Shown here: positions 29,145 through 36,348 of the stretch, piece after piece
How the letters are laid out: every line of letters begins with the position of its first letter
How positions within the stretch are numbered: position 1 is the first letter of the stretch
Virus record (IMG/VR): IMGVR_UViG_3300009155_000044
Coordinates: 1 to 64,000 of that record
DNA from: a virus
Strand: one strand, 5' to 3'
Length of the DNA: 64,000 nt
Position numbers and translations under genes: made by a program
The notes under the pieces: model-generated
What the model was told of the DNA's origin: nothing
The model's database searches: none
What the model saw: only the letters and a program-made list of their open reading frames with translations

Positions 29145-29172
29145 AAAAAACCCGCCCCGAAGGGTGGGCTTT
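29145..29172. terminator. Terminator of the 29184-29947 minus-strand operon
   Basis: CCCGCCCCGAAGGGTGGG with six A's to the left (U-tract on the minus transcript). Confidence 0.8.
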
Positions 29173-29183
29173 AAGTTAGGCTT

Positions 29184-29588
29184 TTAACTGTCTGGGTTCT
29201 CCGCTGAGATCACCCCCCCGTGTTTGAGATTGTAAGTGCTCCAGTCACTATTTCGCTCATCTTGCTGATCAACTAATTTGTTCCATGCTTCAATAGTGAT
29301 AAGTTTGCCGCTTTCCCATACCATTTCATTAGAGCAATTTCTACAAAAATAATCAAGCTTATCACACGCTGGACAGAAAAAGTCGTTACCGTCAGGAAGA
29401 TTGAACCAACAAAAGTACTCATCTTCCTGACCATGTAGCCTATCCTTTTCTCGCCGAGATTGAATAGTGCGGTTGCTCTTACAGTATGCGCAGTTGCCAT
29501 GGTTGCGGCAACTGCGGTCAAAAACTAAGCTGCGGCGATACTGCACACGCTTTTCTTTACCGTATTTGATTGCTTTGTCTAGGCTCAT
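29184..29588 (-). CDS. Zinc-ribbon-like protein, 134 aa
   Basis: CRNHGNCAYCKSN (residues 27-39) and CPACDKLDYFCRNC (near 73-86) supply two four-Cys/His zinc sites. The N-terminal MSLDKAIKYGKEKRVQYRRS is basic. A truncated near-identical copy of the first 66 residues is at 37082. Function unknown; possibly nucleic-acid binding. Confidence 0.65.
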   Translation of the reverse strand: MSLDKAIKYGKEKRVQYRRSLVFDRSCRNHGNCAYCKSNRTIQSRREKDRLHGQEDEYFCWFNLPDGNDFFCPACDKLDYFCRNCSNEMVWESGKLITIEAWNKLVDQQDERNSDWSTYNLKHGGVISAENPDS

Positions 29589-29815
29589 ATTTTTGGTTCG
29601 GTGTGTGAAACGATGTCTTCCATTGTTTGGGTGAGCGTTTTATATGCGATGGAAAGGCGCATTGCTTGTTCGCGTGTGCATTGTGAAGCAGCATACGCTA
29701 CTGCTTTTTCGTAGCTGTGCCAGTACTTTTCCACATCTGCCGCATACATGATGATTCTATCAAGTTCAGGATCAACGGTGACATTGAGAGCATCGATGAC
29801 GGTAGTGTTTGCCAT
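29585..29815 (-). CDS. Hypothetical protein, 76 aa
   Basis: Not recognised. Helical, ends with an ATGA overlap to the zinc-ribbon gene, so the two are translated together. Confidence 0.6.
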   Translation of the reverse strand: MANTTVIDALNVTVDPELDRIIMYAADVEKYWHSYEKAVAYAASQCTREQAMRLSIAYKTLTQTMEDIVSHTEPKI

Positions 29816-29842
29816 ATTAATGTTGGTTATATTAAATTAATT

Positions 29843-29947
29843 TTAAAGTCCGCATGGGAATCTTTTCATCAGAAGCGCCAATATAGCACCGATCAATAAA
29901 ATGTAAAGAATTAAAAATGGAAACGGATTGGGAAATTTTGGAGTCAT
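29843..29947 (-). CDS. Small membrane peptide, 34 aa
   Basis: MTPKFPNPFPFLILYILLIG then AILALLMKRFPCGL: one span with a basic end. It lies between two minus-strand genes with small gaps, supporting it as the first gene of the operon. Confidence 0.5.
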   Translation of the reverse strand: MTPKFPNPFPFLILYILLIGAILALLMKRFPCGL

Positions 29948-29949
29948 AA

Positions 29950-30297
29950 CTAATTGATAATGATGATTTTTTTTCCGCAGATTAAAACGGCGGAAGCTTG
30001 CGTGACTGGATTTCCAGATTCATTTTCATAAAAGTAGTCAAAGAGGTATGGATTGTAGTTGACTGCTGTGAGTTTTTTATAGTAGTTGAAGCTTCCTGAT
30101 TCAGTGCCGCAAATGTAAGCATGAACGTTTTTCCGCTTTTGTTGCAAGACTCTCTCTCTTCCAGCCTTGGACACTCGAAAGGTAACGTTGTCTAAAGCGA
30201 CAGAGTCAGCATGGCGCACCACGCGCCAGACTCCGTTGATTTTTTTCTGAACGGAAATCTTTTTCTTTTGTAGGTTAAAGTAACAGCGAGTGTCCAT
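29950..30297 (-). CDS. Conserved phage protein of unknown function, 115 aa
   Basis: MDTRCYFNLQKKKISVQ... with HADSVALDNVTFRVSKAGRERVL and KRKNVHAYICG, a pattern seen in phage and proteobacterial proteins of unknown role. Start set at 30297: TTGCAC, 16 bp, TACAAT and 6 nt precede this ATG, so upstream in-frame codons are promoter DNA. Confidence 0.65.
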   Translation of the reverse strand: MDTRCYFNLQKKKISVQKKINGVWRVVRHADSVALDNVTFRVSKAGRERVLQQKRKNVHAYICGTESGSFNYYKKLTAVNYNPYLFDYFYENESGNPVTQASAVLICGKKIIIIN

Positions 30298-30377
30298 GAG
30301 AATATTGTACAGTAGAACGGGAGATGTGCAACACTTTTTTTCAATTAAAATGCATTGAAATTTTTGGAAAAACGCGG

Positions 30378-30406
30378 TTGACAAGCGATGGAAGATTTTT
30401 TGTTAT
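30378..30406 (+). promoter_or_regulatory. Plus-strand promoter of module 4
   Basis: TTGACA, 17 bp, TGTTAT. It directs transcription rightward into the twin palindromes. Confidence 0.6.
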
Positions 30407-30414
30407 TAGAGGCG

Positions 30415-30495
30415 GCGAATTGCTAAACTGTTGAAAATCAACGACTTACGCGGGCGCGGGGCGTGAATTGCTAGCGCGTTGATTATCAACGACTT
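30415..30495 (+). repeat. Twin-palindrome module 4
   Basis: CTGTTGAAAATCAACGACTT then the CGCGGGCGCGGGGC core and GCGCGTTGATTATCAACGACTT. In the first palindrome the loop is inverted (AAA for TTT) yet pairing is kept. The terminator at 30518-30541 follows. Confidence 0.8.
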
Positions 30496-30517
30496 GTGAC
30501 TCTGCATTTACGGGCGC

Positions 30518-30541
30518 AAAAAACCCACCCCGAAGGGTGGG
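30518..30541. terminator. Terminator of the 30554-31118 minus-strand genes
   Basis: CCCACCCCGAAGGGTGGG with A6 to the left, just before the stop of the 30554 gene. Confidence 0.8.
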
Positions 30542-30553
30542 TCAGCATAGTAG

Positions 30554-30811
30554 TTATTGGTAAAGTTTATGAATTGCTTCAGCAGCTTCTCTAGCTAAGT
30601 CTCTCTCTAGTTTTTGAATAAAGTTAATTCCAGCAGGGCCTTCAAGACTCTTGCTTCCTCCTAGATAGCAGAAAATTGCTTTGCCTGTTGCAATGCGATG
30701 GTTGCGTTCTTCAACGGCAGCATTCCACTGCTTTTCTGCAACGAAAGAGTCGACGCTCTCCCTACAGTCGTTCAAGTGAGCTTTTTTAATCAGGAATTGA
30801 TAGGTAGTCAT
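30554..30811 (-). CDS. Hypothetical protein, 85 aa
   Basis: Not recognised. It contains FCYLGGSKSLEGPAGINFIQK and a helical C-terminus. Second gene of a two-gene unit behind the 31118 promoter. Confidence 0.55.
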   Translation of the reverse strand: MTTYQFLIKKAHLNDCRESVDSFVAEKQWNAAVEERNHRIATGKAIFCYLGGSKSLEGPAGINFIQKLERDLAREAAEAIHKLYQ

Positions 30812-30842
30812 TTTGTTGTTGGTTGTGGGTAAAGAGACTGTC

Positions 30843-31118
30843 TCAGATCATCACAAAAGTTTCCCGAATCTTGCCGCACTTGAAAGTCAGCACATTTTCC
30901 TTGTGCGCAGAAACCCAACCATCGCGGTTGCGGTCCACAAAGCTAGTGTAACCACCTTCTTTCAAAGCGACGGTTGCGGGAGAGTCAACGCCCTTCACTA
31001 ACCGATTATAACAGTTCTTGCCATTAATGGTGCGGGAGGTGCCGTCCTTTTTAGTAAAGGTGATGCTGAAGAATTTGCCTTTAGTGGAGGCGATGAGGTC
31101 GTCAAGTTGGTTTGTCAT
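30843..31118 (-). CDS. KGKFFSI-family small protein, soluble paralog
   Basis: The 91-residue protein contains TKGKFFSITFT, INGKN-x-YNRLV, SFVDRNRDGWVS and FKCGK, all shared with the membrane-anchored paralog at 36349. Beta-rich; function unknown. Leaderless: TTGCAC, 16 bp, TACTAT and 8 nt before ATG. Confidence 0.65.
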   Translation of the reverse strand: MTNQLDDLIASTKGKFFSITFTKKDGTSRTINGKNCYNRLVKGVDSPATVALKEGGYTSFVDRNRDGWVSAHKENVLTFKCGKIRETFVMI

Positions 31119-31199
31119 AGTTCACTATAGTACCATACTCTCAGCAGAGTGCAACATTTATTTTGACTTTAAAATGATTTTTTTTCTGAAAATTTGCCC

Positions 31200-31228
31200 T
31201 TGACAAGCTCTGAAGCATATAGTGTTAG
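31200..31228 (+). promoter_or_regulatory. Plus-strand promoter of module 5
   Basis: TTGACA, 17 bp, TGTTAG, reading into the palindromes. Confidence 0.55.
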
Positions 31229-31236
31229 AAGGAGAG

Positions 31237-31317
31237 GCGAATTGATAACTCGTTGATTTTTAACGACTTACGCGGGCGCGGGGCGTGAATTGCTAGCGCG
31301 TTGATTATCAACGACTT
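31237..31317 (+). repeat. Twin-palindrome module 5
   Basis: Nearly identical to module 3 over promoter spacer and body, indicating recent duplication. One base change (TTTTTAACG) weakens the first palindrome. The terminator follows at 31340. Confidence 0.8.
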
Positions 31318-31339
31318 GCGACTCTGCTTTTACGGGCGC

Positions 31340-31370
31340 AAAAAACCCACCCCGAAGGGTGGGCTTTAAG
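31340..31370. terminator. Terminator of the GP88 unit
   Basis: CCCACCCCGAAGGGTGGG with A6 on the left. Confidence 0.8.
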
Positions 31371-31436
31371 TTAGGCTCTATTTTTGGTTAGTGATAGTAG
31401 AGTTAGGATGATGGCGAGCGCTAAAGTGGTAATCAT
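31371..31436 (-). CDS. Tiny membrane peptide, 21 aa
   Basis: MITTLALAIILTLLSLTKNR is almost entirely one hydrophobic span. It starts 1 nt after the GP88 stop and ends right at the terminator, which suggests coupled translation of a real microprotein. Confidence 0.45.
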   Translation of the reverse strand: MITTLALAIILTLLSLTKNRA

Positions 31437-31437
31437 G

Positions 31438-32133
31438 TTAGGCATTTACCAGTTTGGATTTAACAACAAATCCAGAAGAATCTTTTCTGGCGCGACCCTT
31501 GGCTTTCAGCCCAACGATAACGTTTTTACCGTCGAGAAAGCGAACGTCGGTGTCATCACCGTTAACAACAGTTTTGCCAAGGTAAGTGCTAGGAAGTTCA
31601 TCGAACACGACGGCGATGTTGCCGCCCATGGAAGCGATCAACTCCACAGCAGTCTGGTTGTTTTCCTTGCGGCTGAAGGTGAGGTGATAATTGCTAGGGA
31701 GCTTGCCTTGGAGATACTGCACCATTCTGTTAGTGTTAGGGGTGTAGTCGTAAAACTGGATGTCGGGCCACTTGGAAAAGTCTAGTAATTTGTGCCATCC
31801 CACATCGGAAAGGACATTAAGGCGAATCGCGCACTTCATTCCTGCCCGCTTTGCGCTTTTCTGCGCAGCATTAATTTCTGATTCCAATTGAATCAAGAAA
31901 GTCTTTTGATGGTCAACAAATAGCATAGTGCGGTTCTTTCGCGCTGTCCTGACGTTTTCAAACACGCCGCGACCAGCGGTTTCCAAGCAACCAAAGATGC
32001 ACCCCTCGCTAGCAAAGGGGCACAGATTGATCTTGCCATTCATTATGTTAGGGACGAAAGACAATCCCCATGTCATGATGCCCATTTTTTCGCCTTTGAT
32101 AATCTTCGTGTTGTTTTTAGAGAGTAACTTCAT
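31438..32133 (-). CDS. GP88-family phage protein
   Basis: CPFASEGCIFGCLETAGRG (residues 38-56) is the hallmark Cys cluster of the phage gene-product-88 family, followed by R-x-x-R-x-x-x-F and LNVLSDVGWHKL. The family is widespread in phages with unknown biochemical role; the three spaced Cys could bind metal. Leaderless promoter: TTGCAA, 16 bp, TATAGT, 6 nt. Confidence 0.82.
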   Translation of the reverse strand: MKLLSKNNTKIIKGEKMGIMTWGLSFVPNIMNGKINLCPFASEGCIFGCLETAGRGVFENVRTARKNRTMLFVDHQKTFLIQLESEINAAQKSAKRAGMKCAIRLNVLSDVGWHKLLDFSKWPDIQFYDYTPNTNRMVQYLQGKLPSNYHLTFSRKENNQTAVELIASMGGNIAVVFDELPSTYLGKTVVNGDDTDVRFLDGKNVIVGLKAKGRARKDSSGFVVKSKLVNA

Positions 32134-32222
32134 GTCTGAACTATAGCACAGGAAAAAGAGATTGCAACGTTTTTTTGAATTTAAATTGATTTAAATTTTC
32201 TGAAATTATTTAAAATTCGCGG

Positions 32223-32251
32223 TTGACAAGGGCTGAAGCGATAGATGTTAT
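32223..32251 (+). promoter_or_regulatory. Plus-strand promoter of module 6
   Basis: TTGACA, 17 bp, TGTTAT. Confidence 0.6.
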
Positions 32252-32260
32252 AAGGGACTG

Positions 32261-32340
32261 GGAATTGATAACTCGTTGATTTTCAACGAGTTACGTGGGC
32301 GCGGGGCGCGAATTGCTAGTGCGTTGATTTTCAACGAGTT
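32261..32340 (+). repeat. Twin-palindrome module 6
   Basis: Both palindromes are perfect here (AACTCGTTGATTTTCAACGAGTT and CGTTGATTTTCAACG) around GTGGGCGCGGGGC. The terminator at 32361-32383 follows. Confidence 0.82.
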
Positions 32341-32360
32341 GCACATCCCCTGAAGCAGAG

Positions 32361-32383
32361 AAGCCCACCCCGAAGGGTGGGCT
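32361..32383. terminator. Terminator-like hairpin
   Basis: GCCCACCCCGAAGGGTGGGC without a long A-tract, so it is weaker than its relatives. Confidence 0.65.
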
Positions 32384-32396
32384 AAACTTGCTCGTA

Positions 32397-32738
32397 TTAA
32401 ATATCTCCTTTCAGAAAATCTGATCGAGTTGCCTCCAAATTATTTATGGCTACATCGAGAGCGTTAATGAGTTTATCGCGAGCATTAATGAGTTTTTGGA
32501 CATCGAAACTAGGCTTTTTAATTTTGCCATTTTGATACCACCAGTCTTTTGAGCCATCAGGGCACTCAATGACAGGACCATCATAGCGACGGAGCTTTCC
32601 ATTTTGATACCAACATTTTAAGCCACTAGCACACTCTACGGCAGGACCATCATCGCGATGGAGTATAGATTGGCCTGCATCGCAGTAATAATATTTACTG
32701 CCGCAAGGATGAATTACAATATATTGATTTTGATTCAT
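32397..32738 (-). CDS. DGP-repeat (MORN-like) protein, 113 aa
   Basis: Two repeats of the H-R-D-D-G-P-A-V-E...G-x-K-x-W-Y-Q-N-G-K type are visible (residues 27-50 and 52-73), then a helical tail. Similar repeats occur in many phage and bacterial proteins of unknown role and in the 13435 gene here. Promoter TTGCAC, 16 bp, TATAGT, 8 nt to ATG. Confidence 0.7.
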   Translation of the reverse strand: MNQNQYIVIHPCGSKYYYCDAGQSILHRDDGPAVECASGLKCWYQNGKLRRYDGPVIECPDGSKDWWYQNGKIKKPSFDVQKLINARDKLINALDVAINNLEATRSDFLKGDI

Positions 32739-32817
32739 GATTCTCTACTATAGACTAAAAGGGGAGTGGTGCAAGTCTTTTTTTGATTTAAAGTATTTTT
32801 TTTTCTGAAATTCGCTG

Positions 32818-32846
32818 TTGACAAGGGCTGAAGCGGTAGATGTTAT
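32818..32846 (+). promoter_or_regulatory. Plus-strand promoter of module 7
   Basis: TTGACA, 17 bp, TGTTAT. Confidence 0.6.
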
Positions 32847-32855
32847 AAGGGGCTG

Positions 32856-32936
32856 GGAATTGATAGCGCGTTGATTTTCAACGAGTTACGCGAATGCGGG
32901 GCGCGAATTGCTAGTGCGTTGAAAGTCAACGAGTTA
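32856..32936 (+). repeat. Twin-palindrome module 7
   Basis: GCGCGTTGATTTTCAACGAGTT and GTGCGTTGAAAGTCAACGAGTT. The loop changes from TTT to AAG but the stems are kept. The following terminator (32966-32992) is unrelated in sequence to those of the other modules. Confidence 0.82.
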
Positions 32937-32965
32937 CGCAATCCCATTTGGGTGGACGCGAAAAA

Positions 32966-32992
32966 CCCCGCAATCGGTTAGGATTGCGGGGC
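32966..32992. terminator. Terminator of the DUF932 gene
   Basis: CCCCGCAATC-GGTTA-GGATTGCGGGG, preceded by A5. Confidence 0.8.
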
Positions 32993-33004
32993 TTGCGCTA
33001 GCGG

Positions 33005-33763
33005 TTAGGCGACCAGCATTTCAGCATCGATTTCAATGATGCTGTCATGTTTCGCAACCCGATCAAACACGCTTTGCATCACCATGGTGCGCTGGGGCAA
33101 CTTGGTCAAATCTCCGTTCTTGAGATTTTCAGTGACAGAGTTGTAAAGACTCCACAGGGAATTGCCAGTGAACTCAGGATGACGGGGAGCGCGAAACTCC
33201 AGAATCGCGTTGTAAATGTCGCGAGCGGGGAAGGCTTTGCTATCTACCAACTTCACTAGCAAGTCCGAAGCGGTGGCGTCACCGATCACGGTTTCTTGAT
33301 AAGCTTTGATGCGCTTGCCCATGTCATTCCAGTGACTCACCACGCGGGACACTGCACTAGCGAGAACGCGAGGAATGTCATTCATGATGTTGGTAGTGTG
33401 GCGGCGAGCCAGCTTGATATCGCTTGCGAAGCACAAGTTATCACAAACGATCATGCGGTTGCCAACGCAAATGCTGGCGGCGAAAGTTTTATCGTGAGCG
33501 TTTCGGAGACCCAGCACGATGTTGCGATCAGCACTGTCAATGCCAGTTCCGCGCAAAGCGAAACCTCCAAAGTAGCGCAAGCCGCCGCGAGAGAGAGCGT
33601 GTTCTTCCTCGACGATTTCCAGGCCAGCATTGGAAATGGCAGTCCTGGTAGACTCTGCCAGCAAAGCATGAGGAATGGGTTGGAAACGATCCACAGCATC
33701 GGGAGTGGGAACGTTGGCGAGGGCAAGAGCGGAAACGACGTTTTTGGCAAGGAGGAGAGACAT
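33005..33763 (-). CDS. DUF932-like protein, 252 aa
   Basis: ALRGTGIDSADRNIVLGLRNAHDKTFAASICVGNRMIVCDNLCF (residues 69-112) matches the core of DUF932 (R-N-S-H-D-x-S...R-x-V-C-x-N). Such proteins are frequent in phages and plasmids without known activity. Its GC content is clearly higher than that of its neighbours, hinting at separate acquisition. The promoter TTGCGC/TATAGT lies 50-70 nt upstream, with a GTTGCACGTTGCAAC hairpin in the leader, so it is not leaderless. Confidence 0.72.
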   Translation of the reverse strand: MSLLLAKNVVSALALANVPTPDAVDRFQPIPHALLAESTRTAISNAGLEIVEEEHALSRGGLRYFGGFALRGTGIDSADRNIVLGLRNAHDKTFAASICVGNRMIVCDNLCFASDIKLARRHTTNIMNDIPRVLASAVSRVVSHWNDMGKRIKAYQETVIGDATASDLLVKLVDSKAFPARDIYNAILEFRAPRHPEFTGNSLWSLYNSVTENLKNGDLTKLPQRTMVMQSVFDRVAKHDSIIEIDAEMLVA

Positions 33764-33888
33764 ATGGTTATTAGCTAGTGGTTTGGTTTAAGAGTTGCAA
33801 CGTGCAACTAAAAAGACTATAGACGAGATTCTGGAAGGCGCAACATTTATTTTGAGTTTCATGCAATTATTTTTTTCGAAATTCGCGG

Positions 33889-33917
33889 TTGACAAGGATG
33901 AAAGCAATAGATGTTAT
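33889..33917 (+). promoter_or_regulatory. Plus-strand promoter of module 8
   Basis: TTGACA, 17 bp, TGTTAT. Confidence 0.6.
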
Positions 33918-33925
33918 ACGATGGT

Positions 33926-34006
33926 GCGAATTGATAACTCGTTGATTTTCAACGACTTACGCGGGCGCGGGGCGCGAATTGCTAGTGCGTTGAAAGTCAA
34001 CGATTT
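33926..34006 (+). repeat. Twin-palindrome module 8
   Basis: Standard first half, second palindrome CGTTGAAAGTCAACG; core CGCGGGCGCGGGGC. The terminator at 34020-34047 follows. Confidence 0.82.
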
Positions 34007-34019
34007 AGCGATGAGCAGA

Positions 34020-34047
34020 AAAAAGCCCACTCCGAAGAGTGGGCTAG
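34020..34047. terminator. Terminator of the 34073-34842 minus-strand group
   Basis: GCCCACTC-CGAA-GAGTGGGC with A6 to the left. The stem has a compensatory change (CCCACTC/GAGTGGG instead of CCCACCC). Confidence 0.8.
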
Positions 34048-34072
34048 TAGAGTTAGCGTGTTAGAGGATGAC

Positions 34073-34261
34073 TCATTCAGATTCAACCTTGTTGATCCAC
34101 TCGTCCATAATTTTTAGGTCTTCCTTTTCTTTGTTGCAGTATTCCATTTCTGGCATGTATCCATGAGTCAAAATTGACTCATGCCACTGTTCATTTTCTT
34201 TCATAGCGTTTGCCACTAGGCTGCAAATGATTGCCATGACTTCGTTTGATGGTTTTTCCAT
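34073..34261 (-). CDS. Hypothetical protein, 62 aa
   Basis: Not recognised. Acidic, helical, begins MEKPSNEVMAIICSLVANAM. It is 9 nt from the SprT-like gene upstream of it. Confidence 0.55.
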   Translation of the reverse strand: MEKPSNEVMAIICSLVANAMKENEQWHESILTHGYMPEMEYCNKEKEDLKIMDEWINKVESE

Positions 34262-34270
34262 TTTGTTATT

Positions 34271-34603
34271 TTAGTTGATTTTTATGAATCGGGAAGGAGA
34301 AACTCCGATCTTCAAACACTGTAGCTTGAAACTCTTTCCATGCAAATCATTTTTTCCATTTTTAATTGGCCAGCCGCCATGTTCGCGCCAGTCTAAAAAG
34401 TGTGCCATTTCATGCTTTAAAATGCTGAAAAATAGTTTGCCGCTTTTCAAAGAGGTGAGAGAAAAAATGATTTTGTTGTTTTCAACATCTGCCAAAGCTA
34501 AAGCCCACTTGAGCGAATCGTTCCACTCCAACTGGACATCATCTAGGTTCCATCGTTGCAGCAGAGAAGATGCTGCAAGTTGAGCTTCAGCTTTGGAAAT
34601 CAT
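34271..34603 (-). CDS. Second SprT-like zinc metalloprotein, 110 aa
   Basis: LKHEMAHFLDW (H-E-x-x-H) followed by DLHGKSFKLQCLKIG (third His in H-G-x-x-F) and a short C-terminus. Start taken at 34603; upstream in-frame codons derive from tRNA-like DNA. Shorter and diverged from the 27025 gene. Confidence 0.75.
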   Translation of the reverse strand: MISKAEAQLAASSLLQRWNLDDVQLEWNDSLKWALALADVENNKIIFSLTSLKSGKLFFSILKHEMAHFLDWREHGGWPIKNGKNDLHGKSFKLQCLKIGVSPSRFIKIN

Positions 34604-34617
34604 GAGATTAGAAAAAG

Positions 34618-34655
34618 TACACCTGCTGGGGATCGAACCCATGAGCTACAGGTGT
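34618..34655 (-). pseudogene. tRNA acceptor/T-arm minihelix remnant
   Basis: On the minus strand ACACCTG-TAGCTC is joined directly to GGGTTCGATCCCC and CAGGTGT-A. Acceptor halves and T-arm are intact but the rest of the D-arm and the whole anticodon arm are deleted. It can fold as a minihelix. Confidence 0.6.
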
Positions 34656-34662
34656 AAAGTGT

Positions 34663-34842
34663 TTATTCCAGCCGAAAAGCTTTTTTTCGCAAGCTCTCAT
34701 CAACTTGCTTTTCCAGCCATGACTTTTGTTCAAAAACTTTTGAACCATAAACTGGATTGGACTGTGCGGCAGTGAACCACTGCTCCATTTGCTTGTCGCT
34801 TGGAAACAGAATTTGCTGAAGGAAGTAGAAGATTTTTTTCAT
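34663..34842 (-). CDS. Hypothetical protein, 59 aa
   Basis: MKKIFYFLQQILFPSDKQME followed by a charged helical region ending KKAFRLE. Not recognised. TATACT lies 3 nt before the ATG, consistent with the near-leaderless layout, although the -35 is unclear. Confidence 0.6.
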   Translation of the reverse strand: MKKIFYFLQQILFPSDKQMEQWFTAAQSNPVYGSKVFEQKSWLEKQVDESLRKKAFRLE

Positions 34843-34893
34843 AGTAGTATAGTGGAGATTTAAAATGACAGGTTTTGCGCGAGAGTCAAGAAA

Positions 34894-35166
34894 TTATTCT
34901 TCATCGTAATTTTCTTCATTCTCTTCTTCATCCACTTCTGATTCGATGAGATCAATCAAGTCATCAAAAGTGGGACCGTTGCGAAATGCTGCTTCATATC
35001 CCTTGCCCATTCCGACAGAGGCAGACAGCGCTCCAAGGAACTCTGGACACAAGAATCGTCTCTGATCATCTGGGAATGATTGCAGCATGTGTTCGATGCT
35101 ATTAACAATTTCGCCAATCTGATTAGCGCTGTCACTAATCTGCTCCAGCATTTCTTTTTTATTCAT
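34894..35166 (-). CDS. Hypothetical acidic protein, 90 aa
   Basis: MNKKEMLEQISDSANQIGEI start, very acidic C-terminus (ESEVDEEENEENYDEE). Promoter TTGCAG, 16 bp, TATCAT lies about 45 nt upstream, so the longer upstream frame is not used. Confidence 0.6.
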   Translation of the reverse strand: MNKKEMLEQISDSANQIGEIVNSIEHMLQSFPDDQRRFLCPEFLGALSASVGMGKGYEAAFRNGPTFDDLIDLIESEVDEEENEENYDEE

Positions 35167-35249
35167 GATGTTAATGGGTTGGAATGTTGTTGAACCGTCC
35201 AGAATGATACCACAGGTTTGAAGGACTGCAACTTTTATTTTCAATTAAA

Positions 35250-35447
35250 TTATTCGTTCAGCGCTGTGAAACAGCGGGATCCAATCAGGTCGTCAACATA
35301 ATCTGGTTCCAGCAGAAATTCGTGCGCGAGAATGCGCTCTGGAGACTCACCATCCCACACGCGAGCGCGAGCCTCATTAACACATTGGCGAGCTTCATCA
35401 GGGAGAACTCCATCGCGGCGAATAATAATTTCTTCTATAATGTTCAT
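35250..35447 (-). CDS. Hypothetical protein, 65 aa
   Basis: Not recognised; MNIIEEIIIRRDGVLPDEAR, then C-V-N-E-A-R-A-R. Leaderless promoter TTGACA, 16 bp, TACTAT, 6 nt to ATG. Confidence 0.6.
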   Translation of the reverse strand: MNIIEEIIIRRDGVLPDEARQCVNEARARVWDGESPERILAHEFLLEPDYVDDLIGSRCFTALNE

Positions 35448-35464
35448 GAGGCTATAGTAATGCG

Positions 35465-35584
35465 ATGAAAGATCTTGTCAAGAGAGAGTTGCAAGCGAGT
35501 GAGTTGCAAATAGAGGAGTTGCAAATAGCGAAGTTGCAAATAGCGAAGTTGCAAATAGCGAAGTTGCAAATAGCAGTGTGTTAA
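35465..35584 (+). CDS. Possible ELQIA-repeat peptide, 39 aa
   Basis: ATG 35465 reads MKDLVKRELQASELQIEELQ and then AKLQI pentapeptides to TAA 35584. The repeat is the 15-bp unit GTTGCAAATAGCGAA, also present at 27880-27988. It starts within the divergent promoter region of the 35447 gene. Either a small pentapeptide-repeat gene or a non-coding tandem repeat. Confidence 0.4.
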   Translation: MKDLVKRELQASELQIEELQIAKLQIAKLQIAKLQIAVC

Positions 35585-35610
35585 ATAGGAGTAGCAAAAA
35601 AATACAAAGC

Positions 35611-35739
35611 AATCTTGTAACTCGTTGATTTTCAACGTACTAGCAATTTGCGCCCCAAGATTGCGTAACTCATTGATTTTGAACGACTTACGCGAACGCG
35701 GGGCGCGAACTCGTAACTCGTTGATTTTCAACGACTTAG
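35611..35739. repeat. Twin-palindrome module 9 (triple, head-to-head)
   Basis: Three palindromes at 35619, 35667 and 35715. The first is inverted relative to the other two, as if module 1-type and module 2-type units were fused. No TTGACA promoter is visible. Confidence 0.78.
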
Positions 35740-35759
35740 CAATTCCTATTCCTTGATAG

Positions 35760-35785
35760 AAAAAAACCCACCCTTTCGGGTGGGC
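35760..35785. terminator. Terminator of the 35800 gene
   Basis: CCCACCC-TTTC-GGGTGGG with A6 to the left. Confidence 0.82.
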
Positions 35786-35799
35786 CAAGTTTGATTGAT

Positions 35800-36087
35800 T
35801 CAGATTTTTTCCCAGAGGTCGCCTAGCAATTCCATCGTTTTTTCAAAGTGCAGGTCTTCCCTTTCAATAGCAGAGGTCAGGTCGCCGTAAGCTTTAACCC
35901 GCTTAGAATAAGCTTCCTCCAATTCCGCGTCCAATTTGTCGAGTACGGAATTAATGGTAGTTTGATTGTGAGCCAATGTAGACGCACTCCTTGCAAGGAG
36001 CACTTGAGCGTAGCTGAGTCGCCATTGCGCGTAGAAAAAGCGCAGGGTGAGGGACTTGTGACTAGAGATGAGATCGAATGAATTCAT
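35800..36087 (-). CDS. Coiled-coil protein, 95 aa
   Basis: Heptad-like helices (VLDKLDAELEEAYSKRVKAY). Not recognised. Promoter TTGCGC, 16 bp, TATAGT and AGAGAATC before ATG, the same 5' end as the 32397 gene. Confidence 0.6.
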   Translation of the reverse strand: MNSFDLISSHKSLTLRFFYAQWRLSYAQVLLARSASTLAHNQTTINSVLDKLDAELEEAYSKRVKAYGDLTSAIEREDLHFEKTMELLGDLWEKI

Positions 36088-36167
36088 GATTCTCTACTAT
36101 AAACTAGAAAGGGAGTGGCGCAAGATCTTTTTTTGAATTTAAAGTATTTTTTTTCTGAAATTCGCTG

Positions 36168-36196
36168 TTGACAAGGGCGGAGGCGTGAGATGGTAG
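36168..36196 (+). promoter_or_regulatory. Plus-strand promoter of module 10
   Basis: TTGACA, 17 bp, TGGTAG (weaker -10). Confidence 0.5.
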
Positions 36197-36204
36197 ATGA
36201 GAGA

Positions 36205-36286
36205 GCGAATTGATAACCTGTTGATTTTCAACGACTTACGCGGGCGCGGGGCGCGAATTGCTAGTGCGTTGATTTTCAACGACTTA
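36205..36286 (+). repeat. Twin-palindrome module 10
   Basis: First palindrome AACCTGTTGATTTTCAACG, second standard. The terminator at 36309-36334 follows. The whole segment 36160-36391 is duplicated at 36845-37080. Confidence 0.82.
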
Positions 36287-36308
36287 CAGCGATGCATTCT
36301 CTAGCAAC

Positions 36309-36334
36309 AAAAAAACCCACCCTTTCGGGTGGGT
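36309..36334. terminator. Terminator of the 36349 gene
   Basis: ACCCACCC-TTTC-GGGTGGGT with A7 on the left. Confidence 0.82.
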
Positions 36335-36348
36335 CGAGTTTGCTAGTG

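Noticed and set aside
31384-31785. Plus-strand 133-residue ORF
   Set aside because: Antisense to the GP88-family gene, whose Cys motif and leaderless promoter are clear.
33296-33778. Plus-strand ORFs antisense to the DUF932 gene
   Set aside because: Higher GC and fewer stops on the opposite strand; the minus-strand protein has a recognisable domain, promoter and terminator.
35444-35788. Minus-strand ORF with YLQLR repeats and KINEL segments
   Set aside because: It runs through a terminator, module 9 and a tandem repeat; KINEL is merely the translation of the palindrome and recurs wherever modules are open.
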